Below are positions 1 to 11,190 of a DNA stretch of 64,000 nucleotides, one piece after another. How positions within the stretch are numbered: position 1 is the first letter of the stretch; the number at the start of each line of letters is the position of its first letter. This DNA comes from Forficula auricularia. Its lineage: Eukaryota; Arthropoda; Insecta; Dermaptera; Forficulidae. Made by a program: the position numbers and the translations under genes. The stretch is from contig JALMQS010000153.1 in the NCBI GenBank assembly GCA_024734495.1, positions 9,962,080 through 10,026,079 of the forward strand, read 5' to 3'. A model generated the notes under the pieces. It was not told where the DNA came from, ran no database searches, and saw only the letters and a list, made by a program, of their open reading frames with translations.

Positions 1-176
1 GAACCACTGAACATAGAAACATGAAATTTGGAGAGGATATTACATCTATGACATAGGGGCTCACTAAGAAAGGATTTTTCGAAATTCGACCCCTAAGGGG
101 GTCAAAGGGGGCAAAGTGTGTTTTCACTGATTATGTGATATCTCTTAAGGACGATAAAATATCTACTTGCTTTTTA
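1..176. repeat. Left copy of a ~115-bp repeat split by a Helitron
   Basis: Positions 60-176 (GGATTTTTCGAAATTCGACC, CCTAAGGGGGTC and an ACGATAAAATATCTACTTG segment) recur at about 985-1105 and partly at 1140-1175. The Helitron at 177-951 lies between the copies. Joining 176 to 952 restores a sequence close to 1085-1150, which supports a clean insertion into a tandem repeat. No coding potential was seen. Confidence 0.6.
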
Positions 177-951
177 CTTATACCTGGAGGCACCGAGCGA
201 TGTTCGGTAACTTCTTCCTTCAGTTAAAAGCTTTATTTTAATATTATTTTTAATTTAAAATTCTGATAAAAAGGTCGATTTTTATTTGAGAGCCGTTTTC
301 AAATTAAAAAAAATACAAATATATATAGTATTCACCCACTGTACCCCCCACCCCGCTTGACCCCACCCCCGAAACCTCGCCCTACCCCCGGATCCCCCAC
401 CTCCTGCACCTGTTTTGATTCAACCATATGATTCATTTTTATTCATCCAATTGTTAATAAATAAAACCTATCAAAATGTGTTGTTTTTTCAGAAAATTGA
501 GACCTGCTCTTGATTATTTTTTATTCTATTAAATAAATAAAGTTCATTATAAAAACAATTATAAAACGTTTATTAATATTTCTAACGTTTAGGGACAACA
601 AAATATGTTAAAATCCACAATCACAATACTTCTTCAAGGCCTTTGAGAATAAAGGATTTACCCGACCCATTGTCTGCCTGAGCACAAAAGGAAAAGGGAA
701 ACCTTTTTTTAAAACCCTAAGAATGGGATTTGTCTACCTGAGAATAATTAATTTGATTACGAAAAAACCCATCAAAAACAATTTTGTCGAAGATGAGACC
801 GTGACGGATCGAATTGTCACCCCAAAAACCCCCTAACCCGTGAATTTCATGAAAATCGGTAAAGCCGTTTTCAAAATAGAACTAAGATACAAATATATAA
901 ACAAATAAATATATATATACAAACAATTTTTGCTCGTTTAATAAGAGTAGA
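177..951 (-). mobile_element. Non-autonomous Helitron, complete
   Basis: On the minus strand it starts TCTACTCTTATTAAACGAGC at 951 after an A. It ends near 177 after a hairpin (ACCGAACATCGCTCGGT, about 191-207) followed by CCAGGTATAAG and then T. A 5' TC, a 3' hairpin and insertion between A and T are Helitron hallmarks; the expected terminal CTAG seems mutated to TAAG. The interior is non-coding with a C-rich strand at 340-410. The same ends occur at 20591, 27780, 30434, 42190 and 42343. Confidence 0.8.
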
Positions 952-1475
952 TAAAAATACTAAATTAAAATATCTAAAAACTAATTTCAGGATTTTTTGA
1001 AATTCGATCCCTAAAGGGGTCAAAAGAGGCAAAATATCTTTGCAATGTGTTTACACTAATTATGCATTTTCAATTAGGAACGATAAGATATCTACTTGAT
1101 TTTTACTTAATAAAATTCTAAATACAAATATCTAAAAAGTAATTTCAGGATTTTTTGAAATTTGACTCCCAACTATCCAAAATATGGGTGGGGGCAAAAA
1201 TTAAAACTCTCTCTTATCTTGATCAAATTTTGTAGAGTTATTCTTTATTACTTTAAGAAACTATCCCTGTTAAAATCAACTATCAAAATTGACTGTATGG
1301 GGGCGAAGGGGGGGGGGGGCAAAATATAGAAATTTTTAGCTTTTTTGTACATTTACTCTTTAGAAAACTGAGAGTTATTTATTTGTAAATATCTAAGCCG
1401 AGCTGTAGAGGGCGTGCCGAAGGCACGCCTGGAGCAGCTCGTATTTAAATAAAAGAAAAATTTCAATTGATGACC
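952..1475. repeat. Helitron-associated flanking repeat with terminal-type hairpin
   Basis: This holds the right copies of the repeat at 60-176, a G-run at 1309-1318, and a GC-rich hairpin at 1410-1430 (GGCGTGCC, GAA, GGCACGCC). The hairpin resembles Helitron 3' hairpins, but no CTRR plus T end could be fixed after it. No gene was seen. Confidence 0.45.
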
Positions 1476-1861
1476 TTTAATTGAAAAAATTTTCCTTTTC
1501 CGAGAGTAGCAGAGTTCTTGATTTATAAAGAGAAATCAATAAAGTTGACCTCTGCTTGATGCAAATAAACATATCGATAGTGTTGAGGGAAAAAAAGGGC
1601 CAATCTGATTTTACCCGCTCAGGGTCATCAGTTAATTTGGGCCAATCTGCAGGGGCCAAACTGAAATCAATTTAAACATGAAACGCATAAGGACTAAACT
1701 GCATTTAAATTATTTCAAATCGCAGTTTTCCATTTTAGAAACATTCTGAAATTTGCAGATTGGTCCTTTCTCCTATAGGTTTTAGGAGAAAATTTTTATT
1801 TCACTAGATGAATAATAATTAGGCACTGAGGAACCTATGAAAGATGAAAACATATTCTCTA
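1476..1861. other. Non-genic stretch with a hammerhead-repeat relic
   Basis: Positions 1497-1590 share the phrases GAGAGTAGCAGAG and CCTCTGCTTGATGCAAATAA with the ends of the hammerhead foldbacks at 11998, 31292 and 37140, so this is a diverged piece of that repeat. The rest shows no coding or repeat structure. Confidence 0.5.
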
Positions 1862-1863
1862 AG

Positions 1864-2067
1864 GGCCAGTTATATGTCGGTCGGTAAAGTCTTTGTAAAA
1901 GTTAACAAATGGTAAAACCTTAGAATTCACCTTGTGCCCGGCGGGATGGCCAATCAGATGAAAGCTTGTCATATGATTGACCATCCCGCCGGGCATAAGG
2001 TGAATTATAAGGTTTAACCATTTATTAACTTTAACAAAGACTTTACAAACCGATATACAACTGGACC
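1864..2067. mobile_element. Foldback/MITE hairpin of about 204 bp
   Basis: Left arm 1864-1952 and right arm 1979-2067 are near-perfect inverted repeats (GGGCCAGTTATATGTCGGT against ACCGATATACAACTGGACC) around a 26-bp loop. It is non-coding. Target duplication and superfamily could not be set. Confidence 0.8.
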
Positions 2068-2699
2068 TAAGTTCGCTAAACTCAACTACATGAAGTCATA
2101 GTATTAAGATAATATCAAAGAAAGACCTATAAAGATACTAGGATGAGAGTTGTCTATTTATCAACGCAATTCAAATATATAATAATAACAATATAAACAA
2201 ATAGAAAGGCACGGCCACCCAGACAACTGGAAGCTCTCATCACAGTGATGGTAATATTCCCCATTTTTTTGTTGGTTTTGATAATAATTTATTGTAGAGA
2301 AGTACCATAAAAGGTTAATAACACAACATTCGATTTAAGCCTATAATTTTGAAACAAATAACTGAATATTAAGTTTAAAATACAAAAATTTGTATAAGTT
2401 TATTTTGTTTGTTTCTGTTAACCAGGTGGGTTGGAACATTTTTAATCCAGGAAGGGGCAAAACCTTGCAGAATCGAGAGGATAATCATTTTCCACATTAA
2501 CCCCCCCCCCACCATAGCCACTAAAGAATAATAAGAATTTTCAAAAAGGTTATTAAAATTACTTAAGTTAAAATTTTAATGAGCTGAACAATTCATATTA
2601 ATATTATTAACTATGTATAAAACTGCCTAATAAAAATATTTTCGTTATTATAGGTTCACTTTATAGTATATTTCGTTTTTCTTGTGTTTTTTTAGTTTG
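2068..2699. other. Intergenic, no gene seen
   Basis: AT-rich sequence with a C10 run near 2502 and no ORF, splice-site pair or repeat arm that could be supported. Confidence 0.5.
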
Positions 2700-3115
2700 C
2701 AAATCTTATCATTTTAATTTTTAACCCCCCCCCCCTTTAATTTCATGTCCGATATCAGCCAAAATCTAATCAGCTCTTAATCTCAATGCACCAAAACTAC
2801 GTATGAAATTTCGTTTTGATATTCACACTAGTTTTTGAGCTAGCTCGTCCACAAAAATTTATGTACTAACTAACAGACATTTTGACAAAATAATTAATAT
2901 CTCGTAAAACATAAGTTTTTCGATATTCACTTTTAGGGTTTTTTGTAGACCAAAACGCGATGGTTTTGGTCAATTTTTTTAATCAAAATAATTTTAGCCA
3001 TTTTTGAGATATTTAGAAAAAACGAAGCAAAAAAAATAACACTTTTTCAATGCAAGATTATAATACTTGACCATACCCTGTATGGTAGAGTAAAAAGAAT
3101 CCATTTCATTGCGGG
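2700..3115 (-). repeat. Family C repeat, truncated copy
   Basis: It matches the inverted form of the fuller copies at 40713-41661 and 44686-45385: CAAAATCTAATCAGCTCTTA, then ATTCACACTAGTTTTTGAGC, then the end TGACCATACCCTGTATGG followed by AGTAAAAA. It is non-coding and lacks the distal third of the family. Confidence 0.7.
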
Positions 3116-3780
3116 TATGTATGTTCATTACAACGAATCCTACTAAAATAAATAAAATCTTTAATCCAATTCTTATAATTAGAGTAGAGTAAAAACGTTA
3201 AAAAGAAATAATTAATTAATTATAATAATTTACATCAAGCAAAAGCTGTTTAATTAAAATTAGCTTAGAAAATTATTATAATTAAGATTCATAAAGTTGT
3301 TTCATTTGACAAAAACATGTAGCTACTTAAAAATTAAATATTTGTCCTACTACTCATCTCCATGTAATCCTACTATGTTTATTATCGTATGTCATAAAGG
3401 AATTATGATTAATAAAACAAGTATTTCTATTCATTTCAACTCTAAGAAGATTAAGATAATTTTTAATAGCATTACTTTTCCTTTAATTTACTCCATTTTC
3501 TTCATTAGTAGGTATATAATATAGTATTTCATATCAAAATAGATCTCATTCTTGGTCAAAGAGTTAATCGAAACAATAAGCATTCAGAATTAAGGTCTTT
3601 CATATTAATATATTTGGCTTTTAGCCCGGGTGTTTCGTAGTCTGTTTTGAAATTGCATTTTATATTATCATTTAACGATTACTTCAGACGGATTATTGAT
3701 TGATTGAAGAAGGACTTATGAAGAAATTGAAACGTGTGCATAATAAATATATTCAGCAAATTGAAAACATTAAAATCAAG
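3116..3780. other. Intergenic, no gene seen
   Basis: AT-rich. Short ORFs here have low-complexity translations and no splice or start context. A decayed hammerhead-like string (TTATGAAGAAATTGAAACGT) lies at 3717-3736 just outside the next foldback. Confidence 0.45.
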
Positions 3781-3781
3781 T

Positions 3782-4045
3782 AGATTAAAAATTCAGTTTA
3801 TTGGACAAAGTTTTTTATTGAAGTTCTTCTTCAATTTTTGTACAACGTTTATATTTTTATGGTATCAATCTAGAAAGAAAAAAATTCTACTATGTCTCAG
3901 TTATTTTTATCTTTATTTCAACCAATGTTGTTCTAGCCAATTGAGTACTTGAAAAAGTCTCGAGAGAGACGAAACGTTGTACAAAAATTGAAGAAGAACT
4001 TCAATAAAAAAACTTTGTCCAATAAACTGAATTTTTAATCTACTA
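3782..4045. mobile_element. Foldback element carrying a degenerate hammerhead
   Basis: Left arm 3782-3850 (TAGATTAAAAATTCAGTTTA ...) is the inverse of right arm 3971-4045. The inner edge of the right arm carries the hammerhead-like motif described at 3945-3982. Confidence 0.75.
3945..3982 (+). ncRNA. Degenerate hammerhead-ribozyme motif
   Basis: Stem I is GTAC/GTAC and stem II is GTCTC, loop GAGA, GAGAC. Then come GAAAC and GTT. The core that should read CTGATGA has decayed to TTGAAAA, followed by the one extra A seen in the other copies. It is predicted to be inactive. Confidence 0.6.
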
Positions 4046-4729
4046 ATTATAATGGACATTAATCAACATAATTAAAATCAAGGTTTGAATTATTCAATAA
4101 TATTAATTATAATTAAATGCATATAGAATATATAAATATCAGCTGCAAAGCTCGCCTTTGGCTGACATTTTCTTAGCCAGGGACCACTCATTTTATGAGT
4201 AACCCAAAAAGACCTGGAGACTCTGCCTACATCTCCCGACAGCGTCCCCGGGTCTTTTTAGGTTACCCCGACGAAATTCAACTTTTGAATGGCAAAGATT
4301 CCGAATATTTCGGGATTAAGGATGTTTATTATTATTATTTTTTATTATTATTATCATTATTAATTCATTTTGATCTAATCATCATGAAAGCAGGAAGGAA
4401 ATGATAATTCAATTTCTCCTTAGATGAGAAACAAGCCTTATCTAATTTTATTTCTCTTTTTCTTTTCCTTGTTCTATGTGTAGTTATGATCTGTGATTTG
4501 AATTGATATTAATGGCTTTAAAAAGCTAATTTTACGGTAGGTTACGTCCCATAGACTCCGTAATGGGTTTTAAAATAATAATTTAAATTTCATAATTTAA
4601 ATACATTTTATTTGTCATGAACTATTAGTGGGTTTTAAAATAATAATAAATTTTCTAATTTTAATAAATTTTATTTGCTATGAACTATTAGTAGGTTTTA
4701 AACGTTGTCGCCACCACGCAAGCCGATTA
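4046..4729. other. Intergenic with a relic of the 116-bp array
   Basis: Positions 4540-4700 match, inverted, two units of the tandem array at 35227-36205 (GTAGGTTTTAAAC, ACTATTAGTGGGTTTTAAAA). Positions 4141-4320 hold a moderately GC-rich stretch that I cannot assign. No gene is supported. Confidence 0.5.
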
Positions 4730-4737
4730 TAATAAGT

Positions 4738-5013
4738 CATGCGCGGATCCAGGGGGGGGGCGATGGGGGCGACCCCCCCCCCCAAAGCATTGGAGATCAA
4801 CATTTTTTATATGTTTATTTAATTTTTTTTATATAACATTAAATTTTAAAATTGAAGAAAATAAAGTTTTATGTGGGGTGGGGGATCGGCGTCTCTGACC
4901 CCCCCCCCCCCCCCCGCTTGGACAATTCGATCGCGACACACTTCCGAGATAAAAAGTAGATCTTAAATACCGTCGACCGCCCCCCCCAAATCAGAGGTCT
5001 GGATCCGCGCCTG
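4738..5013. mobile_element. Non-autonomous hAT element with 8-bp TSD
   Basis: It is flanked by direct repeats TAATAAGT at 4730-4737 and 5014-5021. The ends are inverted: CATGCGCGGATCCAG on the left and CTGGATCCGCGCCTG on the right. The 276-bp interior is AT-rich with long C and G runs and no ORF. An 8-bp duplication with CA(G)...CTG ends is the hAT pattern. Confidence 0.88.
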
Positions 5014-5191
5014 TAATAAGTATAGATATAGATATGAAATATTAAAGAATTTTTAGACTAAAGAAGTTAAAATTTTATTTTTTAACGGAGCCCTAATATT
5101 GTTGAGAGCCGCTGATACAATAATAATTAATAAATTATATTATAAAAGGAATCGCAGGGAAATGGATAAATCAAATCACAGAGTTTTTATT

Positions 5192-5242
5192 AAGTGGCCC
5201 AGACGTTTCGTCAATTTATTTTGACTTCCTCAGTGGCTCATT
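5192..5242 (-). ncRNA. Hammerhead-ribozyme-like motif, core intact
   Basis: Minus strand: GAGCCA, CTGAGGA, one extra A, stem II GTCAA / TTGAC, GAAA, CG, TC, then TGGGCC. The core matches the consensus CUGANGA...GAAA with a UH cleavage position. Stem I has at least CCA/TGG plus further partial pairing outward. Confidence 0.7.
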
Positions 5243-5400
5243 TTATCACTCTTCGTCAAAAATAGTTTTTCTATAAGACAAAACATCATATGGCTTGGCA
5301 AGATTATTGTGAGCCAAGAATGTGCTAAAGAAAAATCAATGCTAATATAATATGATGTTTTGTCTTATAGAAAAACTGTTTTTGACAAAGAGTGATAAAA

Positions 5401-5450
5401 TGAGCCACTGAGGAAGTCAAAATTAATTAACGAAACACTGGGCCACTTAA
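5401..5450 (+). ncRNA. Hammerhead-like motif, cleavage site altered
   Basis: This is the mirror copy of the motif at 5192-5242: CTGAGGA at 5408-5414 and GAAAC near 5432. The CGTC at the cleavage position has become CACT, and stem II pairing is reduced. Confidence 0.6.
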
Positions 5451-5879
5451 TAAAAAATCTGTGTTTTGAAATAAATATAGTTTTAAACATTAGTTTTAAT
5501 TTGTTTTTAATTCAAGAGAACCGCGAAATTTTTAAATAATTAAATTTAATAGTCTGATAGTTAATTCTACATATTGAGAACTATTTAATTATTTTTCGAA
5601 AAAATGAATGAGAACTCGAGTTCCCTTGAATTAATCTGTGTTTTGATTTATCCATTTCCTTGAGATTCCTATTATGAAATTTGATACGAATGATGTAACA
5701 TTAATAAATAATTTTCAAGAAAAAAAAATAATCAAAAAGTGATCAAAATGCAAAGATTTTCATGGTAGTATATATGTTTTATAGCGCTGTTAGTACCTAT
5801 GCTTGTATAATCGTCTTGCGCGACAACGCCGACGTGATGTTTTTTAATTTTAAAACCCATTAATAAAAATTTGAATTTT

Positions 5880-7110
5880 TACTTTACCATACAGGGTATG
5901 GTCAAGTATTGTAATCGTGCATGATAAAAATTTTTAAGAAAAAATAAAACAGACTTCAAAAAAATTAAATGCAACAAATAAAATACACTATAAGGTATAA
6001 AATAATTATTATCTTATTTAGTTACAACTAAGCGACGAAATATTAACATGAAATTACTTTTTAAGTCGGTGCCAAACAAACTATACCTATAAGCGAGCGT
6101 ACCCACCAAACGTACTAAGTAAGATCCGTCGAGTGCGATTCATAAAAGGTATATGTTTGGCACCGACTTCAAAAAGTAACTTCATGTTAATATTTCGTCG
6201 TTTAGTTGTAACTAAATAAGATAATAATTATTTTATACCTTTTAGTGTATTTTATTTGTTGCATTTAATTTTTTTGAAGTCGTTTTATTTTTTTCTTAAA
6301 AATTTTATTTTTCTCTTTTTAGTGATTTTATTAATATTGATACTATCATCAGAACTTGACCAAATTAATAAAACACCATCCCTAAGATACCCCTTTCCAA
6401 TAAAAAAGAATAATCGAAATCGGTTCATAAACAAAGAAGTTAGTCCTGAACAAACCTAACAAAAAAGGTCTAATACCTACGAAAAAAATGGGACCAATCG
6501 GAAGGTAGACTGGACTCAATGCAAAAAAAAATTTCAAAATCGGTTCACAATTGGCGGAGATATGAGGTAACATAGGCACAAAAAAAAAATCAGTCGAATA
6601 GAAAACCTCCTTCTTTTTTGAAGTCGGTTAAAAAAAGTAGTTTTTTTTTTCCTTGTTTTTTTCAAAATATCTAAAAAAAACGGCTGAAACTATTTCGATT
6701 AAAAAAATTGAGCGAAACCATGGCATTTCGGTCTACAAAAAAGCTCTAATAAGTGAACATCGAAAAAATTATATTTTTCGTGATAATAATTGTTTTGTCA
6801 AAATGTCTGTTAGTTATTTAGTTAGACTGTGCGTTACCAAATTTGTGGACGTGCTAGCTCAAAAACTAGTGTGAATATCGAAACCAAATTTCACACGTAG
6901 GAGTCAAAAAAATGAAAATCTTGGCCATTTACCAAACTCAACCAAATTTTGTATACATAATCAGTGGGTCCCAAGAAGTCTAAAAATGCAAAAACTAACC
7001 CCCCGCCCTTACATGGTTATAAATAATTTTATTAAATATTAAATATAAGTGAGGGGCAGGTTGTATGTTAAAGTCAAGTGGATGGCCACATCAGAACACA
7101 TCAGTTATTA
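5880..7110 (+). repeat. Family C repeat interrupted by a family B element
   Basis: The left end is TTACTTTACCATACAGGG at 5880 and the right end is TTGTATGTTAAAGTCAAGTG then GATGGCCACATCAGAACACA, ending about 7110. Family B is inserted at about 5937-6640. The middle reads as in the other C copies (TCAAAATGTCTGTTAGTTA, GCTAGCTCAAAAACTAGTGT). The terminal ACTTTACCATACA / TGTATGTTAAAGT is inverted, suggesting a non-autonomous DNA transposon. Short ORFs inside are not coding. Confidence 0.75.
5937..6636 (+). mobile_element. Family B element (inner foldback plus outer arm)
   Basis: Inner foldback arms at 5948-6078 and 6155-6288 contain GACTTCAAAAA, TTAAATGCAACAAATAAAA, the phrase TTAGTTACAACTAA and AAGTCGGTGCCAAACA. 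The central loop carries AGCGAGCGTACCCACCAAAC. The outer portion runs through CCATCCCTAAGATACCCC and GGCGGAGATATGAGGTAACA to TTTTGAAGTCGGTTAAAAA. Terminal ACCGACTTCAAAAAA-type repeats are shared by at least eight copies in the window. It is non-coding. Confidence 0.75.
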
Positions 7111-7443
7111 TTTAAATCACCCATAATTAATGATAATTATTTATAGAACACGAACAAATAATATAATATAACTACGAAAAGTTACAATCGACTTATTCTG
7201 CGATCGTTCTCAAGCATGAGCAAGCACTAGGGGTGGGTCGAAAAAACTGAATTTTTTGTTTTTCGAAAACATTTTAGTGAAAAGTTGCCTATTCTAATAA
7301 GAAGTAAAATTGTATAAAAAAAAAAACTAAAATCGGTTAACATTTTCCGTTCGCGCATCGAAATTGAAACTTATGAAAAATTGCAAAAATCACGATATTT
7401 TTAAAATTGTTTTCTATTAGTTAACATTTTCAAAATAAACATA
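7111..7443. other. Intergenic, no gene seen
   Basis: AT-rich sequence between the C copy and the hAT element. Nothing supportable was seen. Confidence 0.5.
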
Positions 7444-7451
7444 CTCTAGTG

Positions 7452-8412
7452 CAGTGTTTCTCAAAGTGTGTTCCGCGGAACCCTGGGGTTCCATGAAACC
7501 ACGCCAAGGGTTCCGCGAAAAATTTCACGGTAGGTGAAAAAATTCTAGCGTTCAAAAGGAAGGTGAAGTTTTGGATTAGTTGTGTGAATCGCAAAGATCT
7601 CGAGTGTTTTCCAGCTATGAAGAACATTTTGGAAGAAGATCTAAATACTAGTCAATAATATACCAAAATCGTTCATCACTTGGAATGTCTGAATAAATCA
7701 ATCGAACAATATTTCACTGATGATAATTTCAAAAAAACTGGAAAATAATTCCTGGATGAAAAATCCTTTTGTTGTTAGTGAAAAGCTATCCTCCTTTTCA
7801 CACCAAGATTATGAAAATTTTATCGAAATATCTTCAGATTCTTCACTGCAGACAGCCTATAAAACGATGCCTTTGTCAAAATTTTGGTGTAGTTTAACAG
7901 GCGAATATCCACAGTTGACCCAGAAAGCTGTTTTAATTCTCTTTTACCATTTGCTACAACTTATTTGTGCGAGTCTGAATTCTCAACTTACTTATTAACA
8001 AAAAATAAGTACCGCAATAAGCTGGATGAAGAGTCGGATATGAGGTTACAACTTTCATCAATAAGACCTGATATAAAGTATTATATTTGTGTAAACACAA
8101 AAAACAGTATCATTCGTCGCATTGATGGCAATACCTATGAAAAGTTGATGTGTTCGAAAATGTTTTCTTTTCTTTTACTTACGGAAGTTTTGATTTAGTT
8201 ACTGTTTAATATAGATATAGTGGCTGATGATATAAATAAAAATATAAGACATTAAAAGTAGTGTTTCTTAATTAATTCACTCTATATAACTATATTTCAA
8301 AGTCAAAAAAAAATGTTCCCATAACAACGCATTAATCGCAATATTAACGTGTTCCACGCTTACCTACCAAACAGAAAAGGGTTCCACATTTTAAAAAGTT
8401 TAAGAAACATTG
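7452..8412 (+). mobile_element. hAT transposon, internally deleted, with 8-bp TSD
   Basis: Flanked by CTCTAGTG (7444-7451) and CTCTAGTA (8413-8420), an 8-bp duplication with one mismatch. Terminal inverted repeats are CAGTGTTTCTCAAA and, inverted from the right, CAATGTTTCTTAAA. It contains the 3' part of a hAT transposase gene of the ZBED5/FAM200 type. At 961 bp it is too short for a full element. Confidence 0.88.
7545..8198 (+). pseudogene. hAT transposase C-terminal half (ZBED5/FAM200-like), decayed
   Basis: Reading across frames gives KVKFWISCVNRKDLECFPAM, then WMKNPFVVSEKLSSF, FIEISSDSSLQTAYK, FWCSLTGEYPQLTQKA and TTYLCESEFSTYLLTKNKYR, ending LRLQ..SSIRPDIKYY-like text. This order (FWISCVNR, WIRNPF, QFIEISSD, EFW...EYP, FATTYLCESGFS...KTKYR) is known from the C-terminal half of ZBED5/FAM200-type hAT transposases, where CESGFS marks the dimerisation region. 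There is an internal stop near 7655 and frame changes near 7735 and 7945, and the N-terminal BED finger and most of the catalytic core are absent. It is an inactive remnant of the element at 7452-8412 and could not act without an external transposase. Confidence 0.85.
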
Positions 8413-8476
8413 CTCTAGTATTTTATGCTTGTTTTATGGCTTAAATAATCTAAATAAATTAATTATCGATAATAAA

Positions 8477-9423
8477 TCGAATCAATGTTGCCTCCTCAAT
8501 CACTCTCGACCTAGACAAACTGAATTTATGGGGACCTCAAAACTTAGTTAACTTTAATACAAACAAGACCCAATGTTGTCTAATTTCTAAGCACGAAAAT
8601 AAAAAGTTCCCTGATATTCACTTCGATTCGAATACCCTGAAAATGTGTGACAGCCTATCCATGTTGGGCGTCTCTGTCGCATCTGACCTGTCTTGGAATG
8701 AACACATCTCCCCTCTGTGGCGAAATCTGCAGCAAGGAAGATTGGCTTCTTATTCAGGTCCAAGCGATTTTACAAACCCCCACAACTTCTCACCATCTAC
8801 AAAAGGCCCAAATCCGCCCCTGTCTCGAATACGGCTCCTCATCTGTGGAGAGGAGCCTCAAAATATTCTCTTGGCTACCCTTTGATGCGTGGTATCTGTG
8901 GAAACGAGGCCGTCAGGCAAATGGACGACTCTACCCTGCACTCTGGTACGACTCCTCGTGACTCTGCCGGCTCATCGAAGGAGATGCTGCCTCCCGCTCC
9001 TTTCCCTCTTTCTATGGAGATTACCATCACGGCAAGTGCTTCTGATGAGGAGTGAAATCAACAATTCCCCCAAAGCGCAGCGCTTTGCACGTAGCACGCG
9101 TTTGTGCCGACTCTACCAACTTCGCGGCCAAATTAGAAAAGTGCTCCGAACTCACTTCCATTTCGCTCGGCACATATGGTCTCCTACGGACTTCAAGCGT
9201 CGAACTGGAACTCTCTCCCAGCCTCCATCTTTCCCAGCACTCTATGACCTTCAAACCTTTCAAAACCTGGAGTGCACAGACACCTACGTCCACATCCCTC
9301 TCACTCAGATCCAACTTTCCCTTCTCTGCAGGTGTCAAGGGTCTTCCGAGATCCATAGGGGCCGCAGACTTTTGCTTCGGTGCACAACCCTTCTTGCATT
9401 CGATCTGCATTAGTAAAAAAAAA
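8477..9423 (+). pseudogene. LINE (Jockey/CR1-like) reverse transcriptase 3' end, decayed
   Basis: Encodes the thumb and C-terminal part of a non-LTR reverse transcriptase, with the same protein text as the copy at 12486-13440: NVASSITLDLDKLN, KTQCCLIS, SLSMLGVSVASDLSWNEHIS, LLTIYK and RPCLEYGS, followed downstream by pieces resembling WNSLPASIFPST...LQTF. These phrases are typical of arthropod Jockey/CR1-superfamily ORF2 C-termini. The frame changes near 8715 and several times later. The element ends with an A-run at 9414-9423, as expected for target-primed insertion, and is 5'-truncated. Long overlapping ORFs in other frames here are shadows. Confidence 0.85.
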
Positions 9424-10440
9424 TTCTAATCAGACAGATAGAGAGCATAGCGATTCGCCTGCTGCAGGTAGGGAATCCACTGCCAGGGATGTAGCCAGTG
9501 CTGCTATGCCCTTCTAGTAAACTTTCCTCCTCCTGAAATAGATAGCTCGGCTTGTTTGGGATTTGGTCTGATCCAAACGACAAAACCTAAGGTTGTAAAA
9601 AATGTGAAATGTCCTAAATTAGAATTGACAAGCAGTCTGCCAAGCTTAGAGGAAGATGAATCAATGTAAATGGACAATAAATCAAAGGGTGGGGGACAAT
9701 CTTTTTTGCTGATAGAAAAACCTCGATATTTTTGGACTTTTTCCAATTTTTCGCTTCTAACTCGTAAATGGTCCATATTTTGTAAATAAGAGTTCTATAG
9801 TAAATTAAAGAGGATACAATTTCTGCGTCGATTAAGAAAAAGATAGAAAATTGGTCCAGTAGTTCAATTTTTTTATGAGGATCCAACAAACAGCCCCAAG
9901 GATCACTATAGTCTCCGCCAGAGGGAATGTCCGTCGAAATCCATAGACTCTGTTCATAGACCATTGCGACACCAATCTGATATTAAGGCATATACCCGCC
10001 CGATCGAATGTCCGTCGAAATACCGAGACTCGGTTAGTTGATCATTCTGACACCAACCTGATATTAATGCCAATCTCCGACTGATCGTAAAACCCATGTG
10101 TCTCATAAATGGTAACAGTCGGATGTCAGATCAATACGCTCATGTCGGTTTAGTCTCAGACTTGCCACATGGGTAATGAATACCTATCCCAAAAACTCGA
10201 ATTTTTTTTCTATTTTTTCCCATTTTGACCATGAAGGAGCACGTTTTCAGATAGAGACCACTTTATACATTTTTAAACTAGATTAAACTTGCTACAATGC
10301 AAACAAAGTTTCATATAATTGGATAATGGTAACCCGTGCCGCAATGAGGTTGAAGTTTTGCAAAAAATCGCAGTTTTTCCTTCATAAAATGAAAACCACT
10401 CATCCTAGAAATTTGATTTTTGTCTCATTCTCTAGTCAAG
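9424..10440. other. Intergenic with a short direct duplication
   Basis: Two diverged copies of an approximately 88-bp unit lie at 9920-10000 and 10008-10090 (GAATGTCCGTCGAAAT, GACACCAA.CTGATATTAA). Short ORFs at 9504-9964 on the minus strand have no recognisable motif. Nothing else is supportable. Confidence 0.5.
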
Positions 10441-11190
10441 AGAGATCGCCCCCCCCCCCCAAGTGGGCGATTTGAGTTATCAGGGGGGCGATGAGTATTC
10501 AAAGGGGGGGGATTAAAATACACTAACATGCAAAAGAAATGGAATCACTTCCCTTGCGAGTTGTTAAATTATTATTAATTATTTGACACGGTTACTGAGT
10601 TTCTTCAGACGTCTGATCCTGTTTTAAGTGATAATTTGAAGCATCGCAAGTTGAAACTTGCGTATCTCACAGATATTTTTGAGGTTTGCTAACAAAATTT
10701 CATGGCGGAACATTGTCATTATTGCCAAAAAAGGTGAAAAATCTAATTTTTTAGCGGAACTTTGCTCATAACTCGAAAACTATCAACTTTTCATAAATAA
10801 CCTTGGAATTTTTGACAATGTTTCGTCACGAAATTTTGTTAGCAAATATAAGATTGGGATTCAGCACACCAAAAAACTTGAAGGGTCGACGAAATTACAA
10901 CTATCCCAAAACCTTCCGAATAAAAACACAAACACAATTTAACAGGACTAAATATTTGTTTTATTAAAAAAAAAATTCCCACTAAATATTTTGCTTTGTG
11001 GATTGACCCCCCCCCCTCCTCCAATGAAAATTTTCCAGCTCCTCATAAAACATTATTATTTACACTTTACTTCAAATTAAAATTAGGCATACAATGAAAA
11101 TGAAAAGGGGGCGATAGGTGTTAGTCAACCTCCAGAAAGGGGCGATGAGCCACAAAGGTTGGGAACCACTGGTCTAATCCTAGAAATCGA
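10441..11190. mobile_element. Possible hAT-like fragment, right end only
   Basis: Positions 11100-11184 read, inverted, as CAGTGGTTCCCAACCTTTGT then GGCTCATCGCCCC, a style of end common in non-autonomous hATs and similar to 56265. A C10 run and GGGGGGCGATGAG at 10448-10500 may be the other side. No matching left terminus or 8-bp duplication was found, so the limits are guesses. Confidence 0.35.

Larger units (their letters stand above)
5150..5675. mobile_element. Foldback element with paired hammerhead motifs
   Basis: The left arm from 5150 (AAGGAATCGCAGGGAAATGG) is matched by an inverted right arm ending near 5675. Inner arms at 5180-5290 and 5340-5462 form the main hairpin. Hammerhead motifs sit symmetrically, minus strand at 5192-5242 and plus strand at 5401-5450. 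An extra segment at 5463-5640 interrupts the right side. Confidence 0.75.

Noticed and set aside
4881..4920. Functional G-quadruplex or origin
   Set aside because: A long C/G run alone is not evidence; such runs occur in many MITEs of this window and are prone to slippage.
6653..6874. 73-codon ORF in family C as a transposase piece
   Set aside because: Other C copies have stops and indels in this frame; no motif.
9027..9410. 127-codon minus-strand ORF
   Set aside because: Antisense to the LINE C-terminus, which is GC-richer and so has few stops.
8889..9413. 174-codon plus-strand ORF
   Set aside because: It is a shadow frame over the decayed LINE 3' end; the real LINE text is spread over other frames.
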